A stretch of DNA of 64,000 nt from assembly GCA_020698575.1 (NCBI GenBank), contig CM036242.1:19649124-19713123 (forward strand), given 5' to 3'. Positions 12,925 through 25,774 of the stretch are shown piece by piece (position 1 is the first letter of the stretch; each line of letters begins with the position of its first letter). The translations under genes were made by a program, and so were the position numbers. The notes under the pieces were generated by a model, which was not told where the DNA came from, ran no database searches, and saw only the letters and a program-made list of their open reading frames with translations. This DNA is from Bostrychus sinensis. Its lineage: Eukaryota > Chordata > Actinopteri > Gobiiformes > Eleotridae.

Positions 12925-14003
12925 AAGGTGCAGCTAAAAAAAATGAATATTGTGTAAAAGCGTGTGTGTGTGTGTGTTTCTCAGTGAATCAATTGAAAAA
13001 AGTAAAACTCATTAAATAGTTGCAGTAAATTCAGACTGAAATGCATTTTTTTCACTTAATTTTGTGGTGTATAGTTTACAGTCAATAAATATCTGATATT
13101 GATTTAACATTATGTAATATTCTAAAATAAATATAAGAATAACATTAGACCAATCAAAATAATTATTAAAACAGTGATGTTGGGGCTGCTGAGGTGTTGT
13201 GGAAGTCCAGGTTGCTCTGATAGCAGCCTTCAGCTCATCTGTGTTACTGAGTCTGGTGTTTCTTATTTTCCTCTTTACAACATATAGGTTGTTTATAGGG
13301 TTCAGGTACAGAGTTTGCTGATTAATTTAGCAGCACAGTAATACCACGAAGGAAGCATGTGGTGCTTCATAACCTTGTGTTTACTACATACTTCAGAAAC
13401 ACAGTGGACTATTACTTTTCATTATGAAATATGTTGCTGAGATTGTCTCTGGAAAGGCTTGACACAGTTGAAGCCAAATTTCTTGATGAGTCTGTGTGGC
13501 TCTTGATGCACTGATTGCAGCCTCAGTAAACACAGAATTCCCCAGAGTTCTTGACTGTCTTTTTTCCCTTTTCTCTTTTTCTTTCTTTCTCTCCCAAGTT
13601 TTTTCTCAGCCAGCTTCTTTTAAAACCTTTTGTGGTTTACGTCCTTGTGGAGGGGGTCAATGACTGTCATCAGTCCTGTCCATGAGTGTAGCCAACTGAA
13701 CCAGACTAAGAACATATACAGGCTCGGGAAACCTTTGCAAATGTTTATTGCGATGTTAATGTCAATTTGTTGTTTAAATGGGAGAATAAAGTTTACAATA
13801 TTTAAATATTGAACTTTTTTATAATATTCTACTTTGCTGAACTACCGAATTTGGGAGTTCTGAGCTATCAAAATTACAAGAAAAACATGCTTGAAATGTT
13901 TTGGTATGTACTGAAACTATTTTTATCTGAGTTTTATTTTTTGAATTGATTCACTGAGAAAAATTAATCACTTTTACACATTATAATTTTTTAGCTGCAC
14001 ATA
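12925..14003 (-). mobile_element. Decayed Tc1-like transposon with internal losses
   Basis: Terminal inverted repeats: left aaggtgcagctaaaa with tgtgtaaaag and ctcagtgaatcaattgaaaa; right, reverse-complemented, tatgtgcagctaaaaaatta with gtgtaaaagtg and ctcagtgaatcaattcaaaa. The left flank is TA, the right TG. Interior blocks such as acacagtggactattac, gattgtctctggaaaggctt, ggctcttgatgcactgattg, cttgtggagggggtcaatga and cgaatttgggagttctgagc are, in order, remnants of a common fish Tc1-like element whose transposase reads on the minus strand. Many indels and stops; no intact frame. Two short MITE relatives are at 54470-54720 and 62995-63310. Confidence 0.8.
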
Positions 14004-17000
14004 TGAGTGTCAAAGTTGTAACTGCCATTTTTTTGTCCTTATTGGCATTTTCAGATAATGCTCAGTCAAATAGGCAAATGACGTTGTACAATAGCCTGCA
14101 GAGTAAAACATGTTGTTTCCCATAATTGTTGACTCATTTTATGTGCTTTTCCATTTTTGTTCCTGAAAAGTATGCTGGGAAATGTCTCACAGCTCTGGCA
14201 TCTAGTACCACACTCCCAACGGAGGCTAGCATCATCCACAAACACATTAGCAAATGAGTTGATTATTTCAATTACTCATGATAGTGTGCTGTACAAGCCT
14301 CTGTAGGCTCAGTTGAACAAATGCCACAGAATTGGCAGTGGCTGTGTGAGTGGGAGGACATGTGGGTACACACAAGGGTGAGGATAAAGAAACCATATAT
14401 AATGCGCGACTAACTATCTCTGAAAAGACACAAGTCTGACAGTGGCTAGGACTAAGATCTAGAGGCAGATACTGTGAGAACTAATTTATGTTACTGCACT
14501 AAGGTAGAGTCAGGGGGACACATTTATTGCAAAGTAACGGAAACGTGGTCTGCTCAAAGGCTTCTATTCTCTCTTCAGTCAGTCACAGCAGTGAAAACTC
14601 ACCCCAGGCCATGGCAGGTACTTGTGGCAGCACATTTCTTTGCCCATAACCCTGTTTTTATTGCCATGAGCTGGAACTTGAGAAATATCTGGAGCATGTA
14701 CTAACAGTGACACTTCTAAAGGTAAGTTTTTTTTTCCCATTTATTTGGGAATTTAGCTTGAATGATGTCAGTCGACGTTCAGTCCCTTTGTCAAGTTACA
14801 CTCTTATTTTCCATCACAGTTGGCTCAGCATTTAAAGGAATGCTAAAGCATGACCTCAGCAACACATTTGTGCGCTACCACTGATTATAGGCTGCTAAAA
14901 ATAAGCCAAGACTGCAAGGCCGGTAGCTGAAAACTGGACAGAGAAGTGAATAATTAACACCTCTGTCCTTCCGCTTCTCTTCACAACAACTACTGTTTAG
15001 GGCTGTTTAGACTGGCTAGTTCCCACAGCTGCTCTTTTACAGCTAACATCTTAAAACCACATTCAGAATATTACATTAGTTATCTAAACAGCCAGGACAA
15101 GAAGAAACTTATAAAGGTGCTGTTGCCATACTATTATAACGTGACCAGGGCAATATGTGAGAAATGTTCCTAATGAATGCAACCATTTAACTGTTTTAAG
15201 CTCAAAGTAAACACTCTGAACTCTTTTGAACACAGACAAAGAATCATAAAAAATAGATGCACATTTTTTCAGGGCAATGGTATATTTAATATTGCTGAGA
15301 TGACTAACAATAACTACTTTAAAAAAATCTAACACATTTTCTCTACTAATAGGCTTGTGTTACAGTGTGTTACACTCCTGATTTAATGTTTGCCCACTAC
15401 CCCTCATGTTGCAGCCACATGATCTTAGAACAAATGATTGGCAGATTTCACAAACTGATTTGACAGCATGCCACTGAATGATGCAATATTTCAGTGTTGT
15501 ACAATGTGTGGGCTTACTGGTGTTAGGGGATTTGCGTTGTTTCTGGCTTGGTGCTATTGTTGGACTGGTATAACAACTTCAAAAAAATAGTGTGTGAATG
15601 TAACAACATGAGCAGAGCTGGACTGCCATTAATGAATTCTCCCTGAAGTGAACCACATTTCTCATTCTGAACATTGTTTAACGTCAACTAAATATGGAGT
15701 TTTAATTCTCTGAGGGCAACCAAACCACTCAATATGTTTTGTTTTACTATCAGACAGTAAGTAGTAAATGGTGTCAGCAGACTCGTGTTGTGGAGAGTGT
15801 ATGGCAGAGCTTGAAGCAGACGCAGGAAGAGCTGGGAGGAACGAGGCTGGCAGGAAGACTGACGACCTATTGATGAAATGCGAAATCTCTGGCTTCAGTC
15901 AAATATGTCCCTCCTTCTCACTTACTGATGCATGCCCCTGCACTCTACTCACTTAGGGCTTGTTCAGCACTGTTGCTAGACACTTGTACTTTATGTGTTT
16001 GTCTATTTGTGACTTTATGTTCAAAACTGGTGACATATGACATGATGTGTATATTAAATTGTTTTTGAGTGTTATATATTAATAGATAAATTCCAGCCAC
16101 ACAGGATCATTTGTGCAGTTCCCAAGCCAGGATAAAAAGGGTGTGAAGGGCATCCCAAGCCTCAGCTGCCTCTATTCACATGCTAGTTTGAATAAACATA
16201 CACATAAGAAATTAGGGCTCATTTAGACACCACTGTTGTGCTTAATTATACTTTACATAGTTTTTACCTTTGCCATTTTCTACCTAACCCGCTGACTTGA
16301 CAAAGGCCCATGTGCGCACACAGGGAAGAGCATTTTTTCATGATATCCCACTGTGCACACCTCTACCAAGTCAAGGATGGATAGGATGGCAGAGCCACTA
16401 TTTGTGCATACAGCCAAGTGTGTAGGGAGGGGAGGAGCAGGGGAGGGTCTGGGCAGCCACACTGTGCAGGTTGGAGGTGCTGAAGTCATTCATTTCAGAG
16501 GCAAGATTAATGACACCATTAATACATGTCTGGGCCACTGCAGAGGAGGACAGGGCACAATTTATGCCCACTGCTGGCAGCCAGCCCCTTGGGCACACAT
16601 GTTAATACTTACAGACGCATGCGCAGCTGCTGGACACACTTCTGTGGGTCATCTGATATGTCAAGTACCCATTGGCGCTGAAGTGACTGAGCAACCTTAG
16701 GTTAGTTTGTAACATGGCTGTGAATATTTTTGATGTAACTTTGAGTTTGACATAGATCACTACAGGCTGAGAGAATGTTTAAGAGATGAAAATGAAGATG
16801 TATTTCTGCAGTGGAGCTGTAGAGGAAAAGGGCTTGTTGACACTGGTGTGACTGAGAGATGTACATGAGTGTATAGTACTGTGAGTGGGCTGTTAACGCT
16901 GCAGCTGTTGAAGGACATGGCAGGAACAGATGGGCAGACAAAAAACAGATATGGAGGAATGCTGCATAAACACTGTCGGGGCGCAAATAGACAAGTCATA

Positions 17001-20000
17001 ATGTCTTACTTAATAATATTATGTTTTCCTTACCTCAGAATTTGAGAGTTTTTGTCAATGTGGCAACTACCTTCTATGGTGTGCTACAGAAGAATGTGCT
17101 TTAATTTATATCCACTACATCAGATTTCCTTGGTTTTGGCGGCCTTTTTTAATAAGGTTCTACACAAATTGGATGAATATCTGATAGCTAAAAATGACCA
17201 GTCTGAGAAGAAAATTATGGCACTGATCTTTTCTTTAGAGCTTATCTTTATAATTTTTTGTCTGTTTTTGTGAGGATGTTGTATGCCTCTGTCTACCTGT
17301 CCTTGTCTGCTAAGTCCTTTTTACTATAGCTGCCTTAGTCTTGTTTGTTACATTTGGCTTCCCTTCACTGACATTCAGCTCCAGTCTGTGTGTAGCCACG
17401 GGGCTGGCCATTGCTGTTTTCACTATGATAGACTATGGACTACGCTCTTTTATTGGAGCCTTGTTGTCTTGTAAAATAACCTAGGGGACTGTTTCTCTTT
17501 GGGAGCCAATTTATTGGTGACATTTATTCAGGAATGACCTTCACTTGGTTTGTCTTCCATACACACAGCATTATCTGTGCTTGCACTGTTATCAAACTGT
17601 TATTGCTGTATGCTTTAAACATTTACCACTGTCTTTCAACACATACATGCCATGCCATTATGCTAAATCATCATATGTAGGAATGAATAGATTTTTGCTG
17701 AAGTAACACTGGCCGTATTATACCATGCATAAACTTAAGGAGGCTATTTAATTAAAATAGCAAAGTGAGCCACATGGGAGATTATAACCTTATCTGTTCA
17801 TATCAAGTGTTCCCACAGTAAAAATCTAATCAGCTAGAATACATTACAGCACACTTGAGCATTTATAACAAACCATTTAAGGTTTTTAGCAAAATATGAG
17901 TAATATGTTGACAAATATGTTATTAAAAATGTGAACTATATAACTAGTATAAGGATATAAGCATGGATTTCTAGTCTAAACTTTGCTGTTGCGACATGCA
18001 ATGTGTGACATTTTCCCCTCATTACTTATTCTATCAAGAGGTTAATTACTTGGTGGAAGGAGGTTTTTCTGCCCTCAACACAAATATGTATGTCCCTTTT
18101 ACTCCCTGCCGGTCCCAGTCCTAGCTGTTTCTGTCTTGTGCAGTCTTCAGCTTGATTGTCATTGTTTGTGCAGTCTTATCAATCACACGGTGTGATCAGT
18201 GGTGCAGTGAAGAGCAGCAGTCAGGGCCTGCGGCTCGGCTGCTGGGTTCAGGTTGTAATGGGTTGGGGCAGCCTGTTAATTTGATATGGTGTGTGGCTGA
18301 GCACCCTCATTAGGTACAGACGAGGCTCTCCATCACCAATAGGCCACCGCCATTGTGGACCAAATGGAATGGACAAAAAAGCATTAAAGATGGAGGGTAT
18401 AGAATTTTGAAAAAGAAGAAACGGAACAGTATAGGTCAAGAGAAAACAATAGGGAACTGTTGACCAGACCTGTGCTTTCAATGTTTTATCCCAGCCTGCT
18501 TTGAGAATGCATTTCTCTAAATGCTTTGCCTTTAATACCTTTTTTATACTGGAATAAATCTCAGTGCTATGAAAGTCAAAACATATAGGTGAGGCCATCA
18601 TTTATCCACTGTTATTATTTTCAACTGCATCGCCAGTCAGGACACAAGTGCAGGAGATTGAGAATGTGTGACAGCCAAGCGGCCAGAGAAACGGCACAGG
18701 AATGTTATCGCCAGTCGACCAGAATGACTAAGAAGACAGAGGTAGTGGTGAGGGAAAAATGAAACGAGAAACAAATAGGAGGATTGAGGGAGCATGGACT
18801 GAGATTGTCCAGAGAAAAAGGTTCATTTCCATTTGAGCATTGCATTTCTTGCCCGTTGTGTCGCATCAGTGTGCTTTCACTCCTGGTTGCACTGTGGGAG
18901 ATTAGATGCAGTCTTGGCTAGAGTGAATTATTAATGCAGATATCTACTCCACCAAACCCAATGAGTTGTCAATGATCAGGCTGTCGCTGAGACCAGTGGT
19001 GTGGATAAGGAAAACCCCAAGGGTCACATGGCTCCAAGAGTTCTCCTCTCTTGGTATTTGACTCGTGTGCTCTATTGACTGGTTATAGTCATTAAAGAAA
19101 CTGGGTCAGACTGGGGCTCTGAGTCTAGCTCTATGAGGTGGACCTCACGTAAAGCCTATCCGGGGTGACCCTTGCCTGGGCAGGTCTGTGGTTAACCCAC
19201 CAGTCAGTGATCTGGAAAGACTGATTGTGGTAGTGAAGTGGAAGAATGGATGCTGAAGAGCTACTGACATACTGTCTGTTTGCTTTTCCTTTCACTTGCA
19301 TGCTCGACTTTATATGGCTAAATGCTCAATCCGATTAGAATTGGATGGGGATTGGGCATATACATGTTGAGTTGCTCTTAATAATTTGTATTTCTTTGAG
19401 ACTTTTTAGGTTTAATCCTAAAAAGAGTGTGATTGATGTTAAAAAATTCCATCCAACTGCATCATTTCATAGACTTCCATCCAGTGTACTGAATGACTTT
19501 AATTCCTTCAAATACTTTATCAGCATTGTCCCTATTACTTTGGGAAAATTGTATTGTTGTCAGTGTTGCACATTTTTATGTTCTGTTTAGTCTTTGCTTG
19601 CTAATTATTTACATTTATCTGATACCTATGTATGTCAGATTACTACTTAAAACCAAACAGTCAAACAGCATATGAGTGTAAAGATATGATTGTTGGTTTG
19701 AATATAGTAACTAAGACCAGTCTAGACAAGAATGTCCTTGTCAGACCAGGCAGACATGTCATCTGTGATCTGACCCATCCTCTGCAAATACACTCTGCCC
19801 TGTCACTTTAGCGTGACCTCTCAGCCACACGCTCCAACAATGTATGGGCTCTGAAAATTCCTTTAAAGCTTCCTGGACTCACTTATTATTAGCTAATAGT
19901 ACTCACTGCTGACTAACTTAGGACATAAGTATGCGGCAATTCTGACTCAGGAGAACGGCCAGTTACACACGTCATTTTGATACATAGATTTTAAGGTGGT

Positions 20001-21433
20001 GCTTGTTAGTTGTTAAAAACTCATGAGACATTATAACTAAATGCCCTTAGAAAGCAGCTTTGTATAACTCCAGGCTTGCACAGAAATATCCAACATGTGA
20101 TTCCTCATTCCATAGCACAGATGTCAAAACATATTTGTCATGTGCTTGTCTTTGACACCAGTTGCTCTTGACAGTGGTTATTATAAAAAACATACATTAA
20201 GCTTTTATGTGAAAGTTTACAATAGACATTTCCACTTTTCCAGCCTTGGTAAGCGCCACAGGAAATCCTGGATCCCATTAAGATGGGCTTTATGGTGGAC
20301 TGGCCATTGTTGAACACCTCTGAATTTGGGCTAAAGATGACATCATTCTGGCTGCACACACTTTAGAGTCATATTGTGGATAATGGCCACAGACGGGTGG
20401 CTGACAGCACGTCTGTGTAGCTCTGTTTTCCACAGATCAGCACTACACACTCCTAAATGATGAGTGACAAGTCATGATTTTGGGTGTATCCCATATGTGC
20501 AGAGGAAGGAACCCCTGTCTCAGCACTGATCTCTGCAGCATTAATATCATTAACAGGACTCAGAGCTCATTACAGCTGAGCAGATGTGGCAGACAAAGAT
20601 ATGTGTGCAGCTTCAAACTGATTCGAGCTAGTTTGTTGTTCTGATTTATGTCAGAATGCATGTTTTTTTAGTTGGTGCTGCTGCTCTGTAGACACCCTTG
20701 CCATCTGTCAGTAGGTGTATGTTGTTTGATTGCATAGGTCATATATGTGCTTGGAACCCAGGTAACACTGAAGTGAGTCCTTTGAAACTGAGATTTAAAA
20801 CTGCTCTTCAAGGTTTGCATGTGGCTGATTCATGAAACCAGCGTCTTTGCCAACGAAGGGCAACTACCGATACAGTCTATGTTCTGGTACTATTAATGTT
20901 CCAAGCTCTAAGAATTATTGTTTCTTAAAGGTACTTCTTCTAACAATTAATTTATGCTATAAGTAGCATGTAGATCTTTTCTGATGAAAACAAGATTGAA
21001 ATTTATTTGAAAGTGAGATTAAAGGGTAATTACATGGTGTCACACAATGATTATTACCATGTGAATATAATCAATCATGTTGTTTACTCAACCAATGCAG
21101 TTAATTTAGCTCCTTGCTCTGATTTATGTGAATAGATATTCTTTTTCCATGTGATAATAGAGAATCACTTTTTTCTTCTTTTCTTATCTCTGGCTTTCTT
21201 ACAGCTGAAGTTAATGTGTAACCTGGTAGGCAGTTTATTAAATTTCTAAAGGTGACATTATAGTTTCATATTCTGACAGTAGGAAAACATGAGCCATTCT
21301 GCGATGATGATAATTCACCACTCAATGCATACATTTAAAAAAAAAAAAAAAGGACACTTCAAGATTTAACTGATTATTGTATGTATGATGCTCAGTGTAC
21401 CAATGTCATATTGATGTCCACATAGCTCTACAG

Positions 21434-21618
21434 TAGGGCTGGGCAATATGGCAAAAAAAAAAAATTAATAAAAAAGATTTTTTTTCGCTTTTTCAGCTGA
21501 TTTATAATTTTTAATTGATTTTTTTATTTATTTTTTTTCTCGTTGGCTGACATAAAAGCAAATTAAATGTAGATTAATTGTTTTTATTTTAGCTATATTC
21601 ACTCTAAAAGCCACATTC

Positions 21619-21683
<65 letters not shown>

Positions 21684-21750
21684 ATATATGTATATGTATA
21701 TATATCTATATATCTGTATATCTATATATATATATATGTGTATATATATG

Positions 21751-21826
<76 letters not shown>

Positions 21827-22062
21827 TATATAATATCCTTTCTCTGTGATCATTAGTGTTTTTAGCGTCTGCAGAGTCTCCACAGACAGTATTTAAACTG
21901 CTCTGGAGCTAGCAATGCCATTAGCCACACCTGATGAAACAGTGCTGTGCTTGGAGGACGCTAACTTTGCAAAATTTGATTTTACCAGTATGCTATTTTT
22001 GACATCGTCCAATATTAAAAATGCAAATTAATTGAATTAATTTGATTTATCCCCCAACCATA
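21434..22062. mobile_element. hAT-type MITE containing a large microsatellite
   Basis: The left end is tagggctgggcaatatggca; the right end, reverse-complemented, is tatggttgggggataaatca. Flanks ctctacag (21426-21433) and ctttacag (22063-22070) form an 8-bp target duplication with one mismatch. No coding capacity. About a third of its length is the (TATC)n/(TA)n array listed separately. Confidence 0.78.
21619..21832. repeat. Compound microsatellite (TATC)n-(TA)n
   Basis: About 16 tetranucleotide TATC units (to about 21682) pass into an imperfect TATATG/TA tract and then a long TA run ending near 21832. It lies inside the hAT MITE 21434-22062. Its length is prone to replication slippage and to assembly error. 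Confidence 0.95.
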
Positions 22063-22069
22063 CTTTACA

Positions 22070-22600
22070 GATATCCTGCTTGTTGCTACATAGCTTCACT
22101 CCTCCGAGTCCTCTCCCTCTGCCCTCTTGGTACCCCATCAGCAGGCCCATGTGTCACTGGCAGCAGGCTGTTGGCAGGAAGTCCAGGGTTGTGCACCAAC
22201 CCCATCAACACTTCGCTGGGGCCTCTAAGGCCACACACAGGTGAACCATGCTGGGTCACCACATGACTGGTAAGGGGCTGCACGCAGGTGGGAGTGTGTT
22301 CAGAGGAGAAGCCTGCTGAAGATGGAAGAACAGCAGAAATTCTGTCCCACACGGACCATATGGTCTCCACAGTGTCCCGAAGCCTGCCTTCACCTCTGAA
22401 TGGGACCCTCATGATAGCAGCCTTTGTCACTGTATGCACTGTAGCCTGTGCATTTGGCAGAGCAGGGCTCTTCTACAGGCACTGGGACTGGCAATGAGCA
22501 GAGAACAGCTGTCCCATTCAGAGCAGACTGCTGCCCCGCAGGACGCCCTCTTGATATCCTCTCAGCCTCACTCATCAGCACCCACAAACACTCAGTGGGA
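22070..22600. other. GC-richer island with overlapping open frames on both strands
   Basis: Immediately right of the hAT MITE the base composition becomes visibly more GC-rich than the surrounding intron. A 117-codon frame is open on the minus strand (22086-22439) and 60-90-codon frames on the plus strand. The translations resemble no family I know and look like low-stop translation of GC-rich DNA. It could be an old exon, an enhancer or an unrecognised repeat. Confidence 0.3.
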
Positions 22601-22746
22601 CTTGGCTTGTTGTCTACCTCTCTGTTTGTTCACTGCCTTGTGTCCCTTGGCTGCCTTCTAAGTTTAGACTTCTACAGACAACAGACAGAAAAAAAAGATT
22701 GCCTGCACCAAAATTCACTGTAGTCCAAATTTGACATGTCATTTTT

Positions 22747-22793
22747 GTCCATGGTGCATTATTTTGCAAGCTACAAAATAATGCACTATGGAC
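22747..22793. repeat. Short near-perfect inverted repeat (hairpin)
   Basis: The left arm gtccatggtgcattattttg (22747-22766) and right arm caaaataatgcactatggac (22774-22793) are complementary except for one G:T position, with a 7-base loop. No family recognised. It is shorter than a typical microRNA precursor. Confidence 0.8.
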
Positions 22794-24788
22794 CTGGGGA
22801 TTTAGAGGATGTAGCCGTGGAGCATGTGCTATTGTTAATTAGTGGGGCAGTATGTTAGCTGAGATTCTGTTCAGTGTGCAGAGGAATGAAGCAGACTAAT
22901 GTGATTAGACTGATCAAATGAGAAAGGAGACTGACAGCACACTTGTGCTCATGTAGTGCTTGAAAACACAAGCAAAGCATTTGGCCAATGCACGCTGACT
23001 GAGGCAGTATTGCCTCCCCTCAGGTTTGTGTGCAAGCATGCCCAGACTAGATATTTTAGGATATAATATTGGATATCTCTGACCACTGAGGTTTGCAGTT
23101 TCTTTTTTTCTTTTTTTAGACCAGGTGTTGCACACATATGCTCTTACAGCTGTGCAATGCATTGATGTATACTGCCATGGTCTCATTAATTCTTAGCACT
23201 GTTCCTAAGCTCCACACAGTTTCTTCAAAGGGACCCTTGCTTTCCTTTCCTTCTAGTTATTGTTCAGAGCTTATGTAAGAGGCAGTAGTCTAAACAACAG
23301 AACATTAAGGCTGTTGTGTTTAACCTGCACAAAGTGCATTATTTCCTGCCCAAAAAATAGGAAGAGTGTTGCAATATAGGAATAACATTAAATTCTCACA
23401 TTATGTATTTCTCATATTTAGTGCTCTATGAATTTATATTGTTCTCAAATGCTGCCTTTTTGTATATGAAGAATAGATAACAGGATAACAGGTCTATAAT
23501 CTTACATCCTCTAGTAGGTCCTCAAGTTGTATTTGAAAGATGAAGTAAAGAAAACTGTTTATTTAAATGTTTATTTAAATGTTGGTATTATATTTATGCA
23601 GACAAATTATTTTCAAACATACACCTGTTTTTAAAGTGATGTTTTATTTTCAGTAAGGTCAACATACTACTCTATGAATCAGTGAATCTGAAGTCATATT
23701 TCCAGATATTGTAGTTCCTTTAGTAGGCTCCTTAAGGTTCCTTAAGGAGGGAGGTGCCTAATTCACAGCGACCACAACACTTTTTCTTTTTTGAAACCAT
23801 GCACCTTGCCTTTGTTCACCATTTCTCATTTTAGCCCCTCTCCTGCTCCCTGGGGAGTTTTACTATCACCTCCAAATTTATCAAGGATCCTTTGCTGTTT
23901 CAGTCCCTCAGAGAGAATCTGTGTAATGAATCTAGAGTGCAGCCTGCGGGAGGCAGGGGCTGGGTTTAGCTTCACCTGTCCAGGCTGCTTTTACTACAGA
24001 TCAGTGGAGACATGTGGCACACAGTGACCAGGTCTGACTTCTGAATGGATGCGGAAGCCCCCTGCCTCCCTCCCACCTCCACTCTCCATTTCCTGACAAA
24101 AGAATGCCGCTCAGTGGGTCAAGCGGTGCCAGACTCTCTCAAGGCACACACTTTTTCATTCTTTCATGTCCGTCTTCTTTCTATTCATTCCCTGCCATTA
24201 AGATTTAGTGTTTAGGCTGATGATTGCATAAGAGCTGAACTGCTTTTTTCCTCCTGGCGAGTAAGGACATCCGCAATGAAAACTCCCACTCCCATTTCTG
24301 GTCTCTGCTCTGTGAAAGGAAATGTAGTGAGGAATAAAGAGCCAAAGTACAGGGGAGTCAGTGATAGAAATGGGTCACGTTCTCACAAAATAAGGAGAGG
24401 GAGGCTGACATCTTGCCTGTCTTTGCATACCTACAATAATCCTGAACTCGTTTACTCTTTTACTTCAGTTCAATCTAACAAGCTCATTCTGTTCAGGACA
24501 ATGTACGTTAGGCAGAAATGTGCAGGACAACTGGGCTACTGAGCCATCATTCATTGTTGTAATAAAACTATATAGCTGAAACCCTCCCAAGGTATAGGCC
24601 CTAAATAATAGACATCTTGTGACAGACAGGAATCACCAGATTGCTTTATCACTGCAAAATAGGTGATGTGTTTCAGCAAGACCTTATCTCATGTTGACAT
24701 TAGAAAAAAAAAATGATGCTGGTACAATAAGGAAAGGCAAGGAATAAATTGATGCATCTATATTATTTTGAACAAGTCTGACTAATGA

Positions 24789-24988
24789 GTTGCACAGTGG
24801 AGAGAGGTTACCACTCCTGCCTCTCAGTAAGAAGGTTGTGGGGGTAAATCCTTGGGCCAGCTGACTACAGTTTCTGGAGTGGAGTTTGTCATTTTTGTGT
24901 TACAGTGAATTCTCTCTAGGTAGTCTAGTCTTCTGTACTGTCCAAAGACATGTGTTGGAACAATTGGTGACTCTAAATTGCCTTAGTG
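24789..24988 (+). repeat. Dispersed teleost tRNA-like repeat, copy 2
   Basis: Landmarks in order: ttgcacagtggagagaggtt, ctcagtaagaaggttgtggg, ggagtggagtttgtcatttt, actgtccaaagacatgtgtt, aattggtgactctaaattgc. Same family as 488-785 and better preserved at its 3' end. Confidence 0.7.
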
Positions 24989-25110
24989 AATATATATTCT
25001 TTATTTAACCAGATAATCTCCTTATTGAGACTAAAAATCTCTTTTACAAGAATGACCTGGCCTAGAGAGCAATAAAGACATACAACAATACATGACAAAA
25101 CACCGCCTAA
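24989..25110. repeat. Dispersed repeat fragment (tttatttaaccaga.. type)
   Basis: Contains tctttatttaaccagataat, ttattgagactaaaaatctc and ttttacaagaatgacctggc, a block I know as widespread in teleost genomes (LINE-tail-like). Only a fragment is present, directly abutting the previous repeat. Confidence 0.5.
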
Positions 25111-25774
25111 GGCCAATACAGCAGTTGCTTGAATAGGCCTTAATTTGAATGCGCAGAAAAAAATGAATGACGTAATATTATTGTAAAATTACAGTTATTA
25201 TAGTTTGATATCCTTTTTTTTTCTTTTTTTGAGACCTCAAACTTCACTTTGGTTCACTTCAACTTTGTTAATAACAACTTAGGTCTATTTTAAACCTCAA
25301 TCAAATGGCATCTGTTGCTGAGTGTTGTTTACAAGGTTGCACTGAGACCTGTGAGCTTTGTTGCTCAAATAAACAAAGCATCACTTCTCTAGATTTGGAG
25401 AATTGATACCCCTCTGCTTTGTGCTGTTGATGCCTCATATCAAGGTTAAACACATCCAAGTGCGTCATTGGAGTGCAATTTTTTTTTTTTTTTTTTTTTA
25501 AACAATGTCCTAGGTTTAGTTTTATAAAAGCAACATGAAACATAAGTTCAGACACCCTGACAAAAGCTTTTGTAGCCTGTACTGTTTTCTGGAGCCTCTG
25601 TTCAAGGCCCAGTGTGAAGAGACTGAAGGCTCATAGACTGTATGTTTCTGTGCTGGAGCAGCAGGGGCAGAGCGGAGCTGTATCTGGGGCTCCATTGGGC
25701 ATTGGGAAACCACCTTAGACACCTTAGAACCTTAGACAGACATTTATAAAAACAAAAAAAAGTTAATACATATA

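Noticed and set aside
18248..18601. 117-codon minus-strand frame
   Set aside because: Translation resembles no known protein and there is no sign of exon borders.
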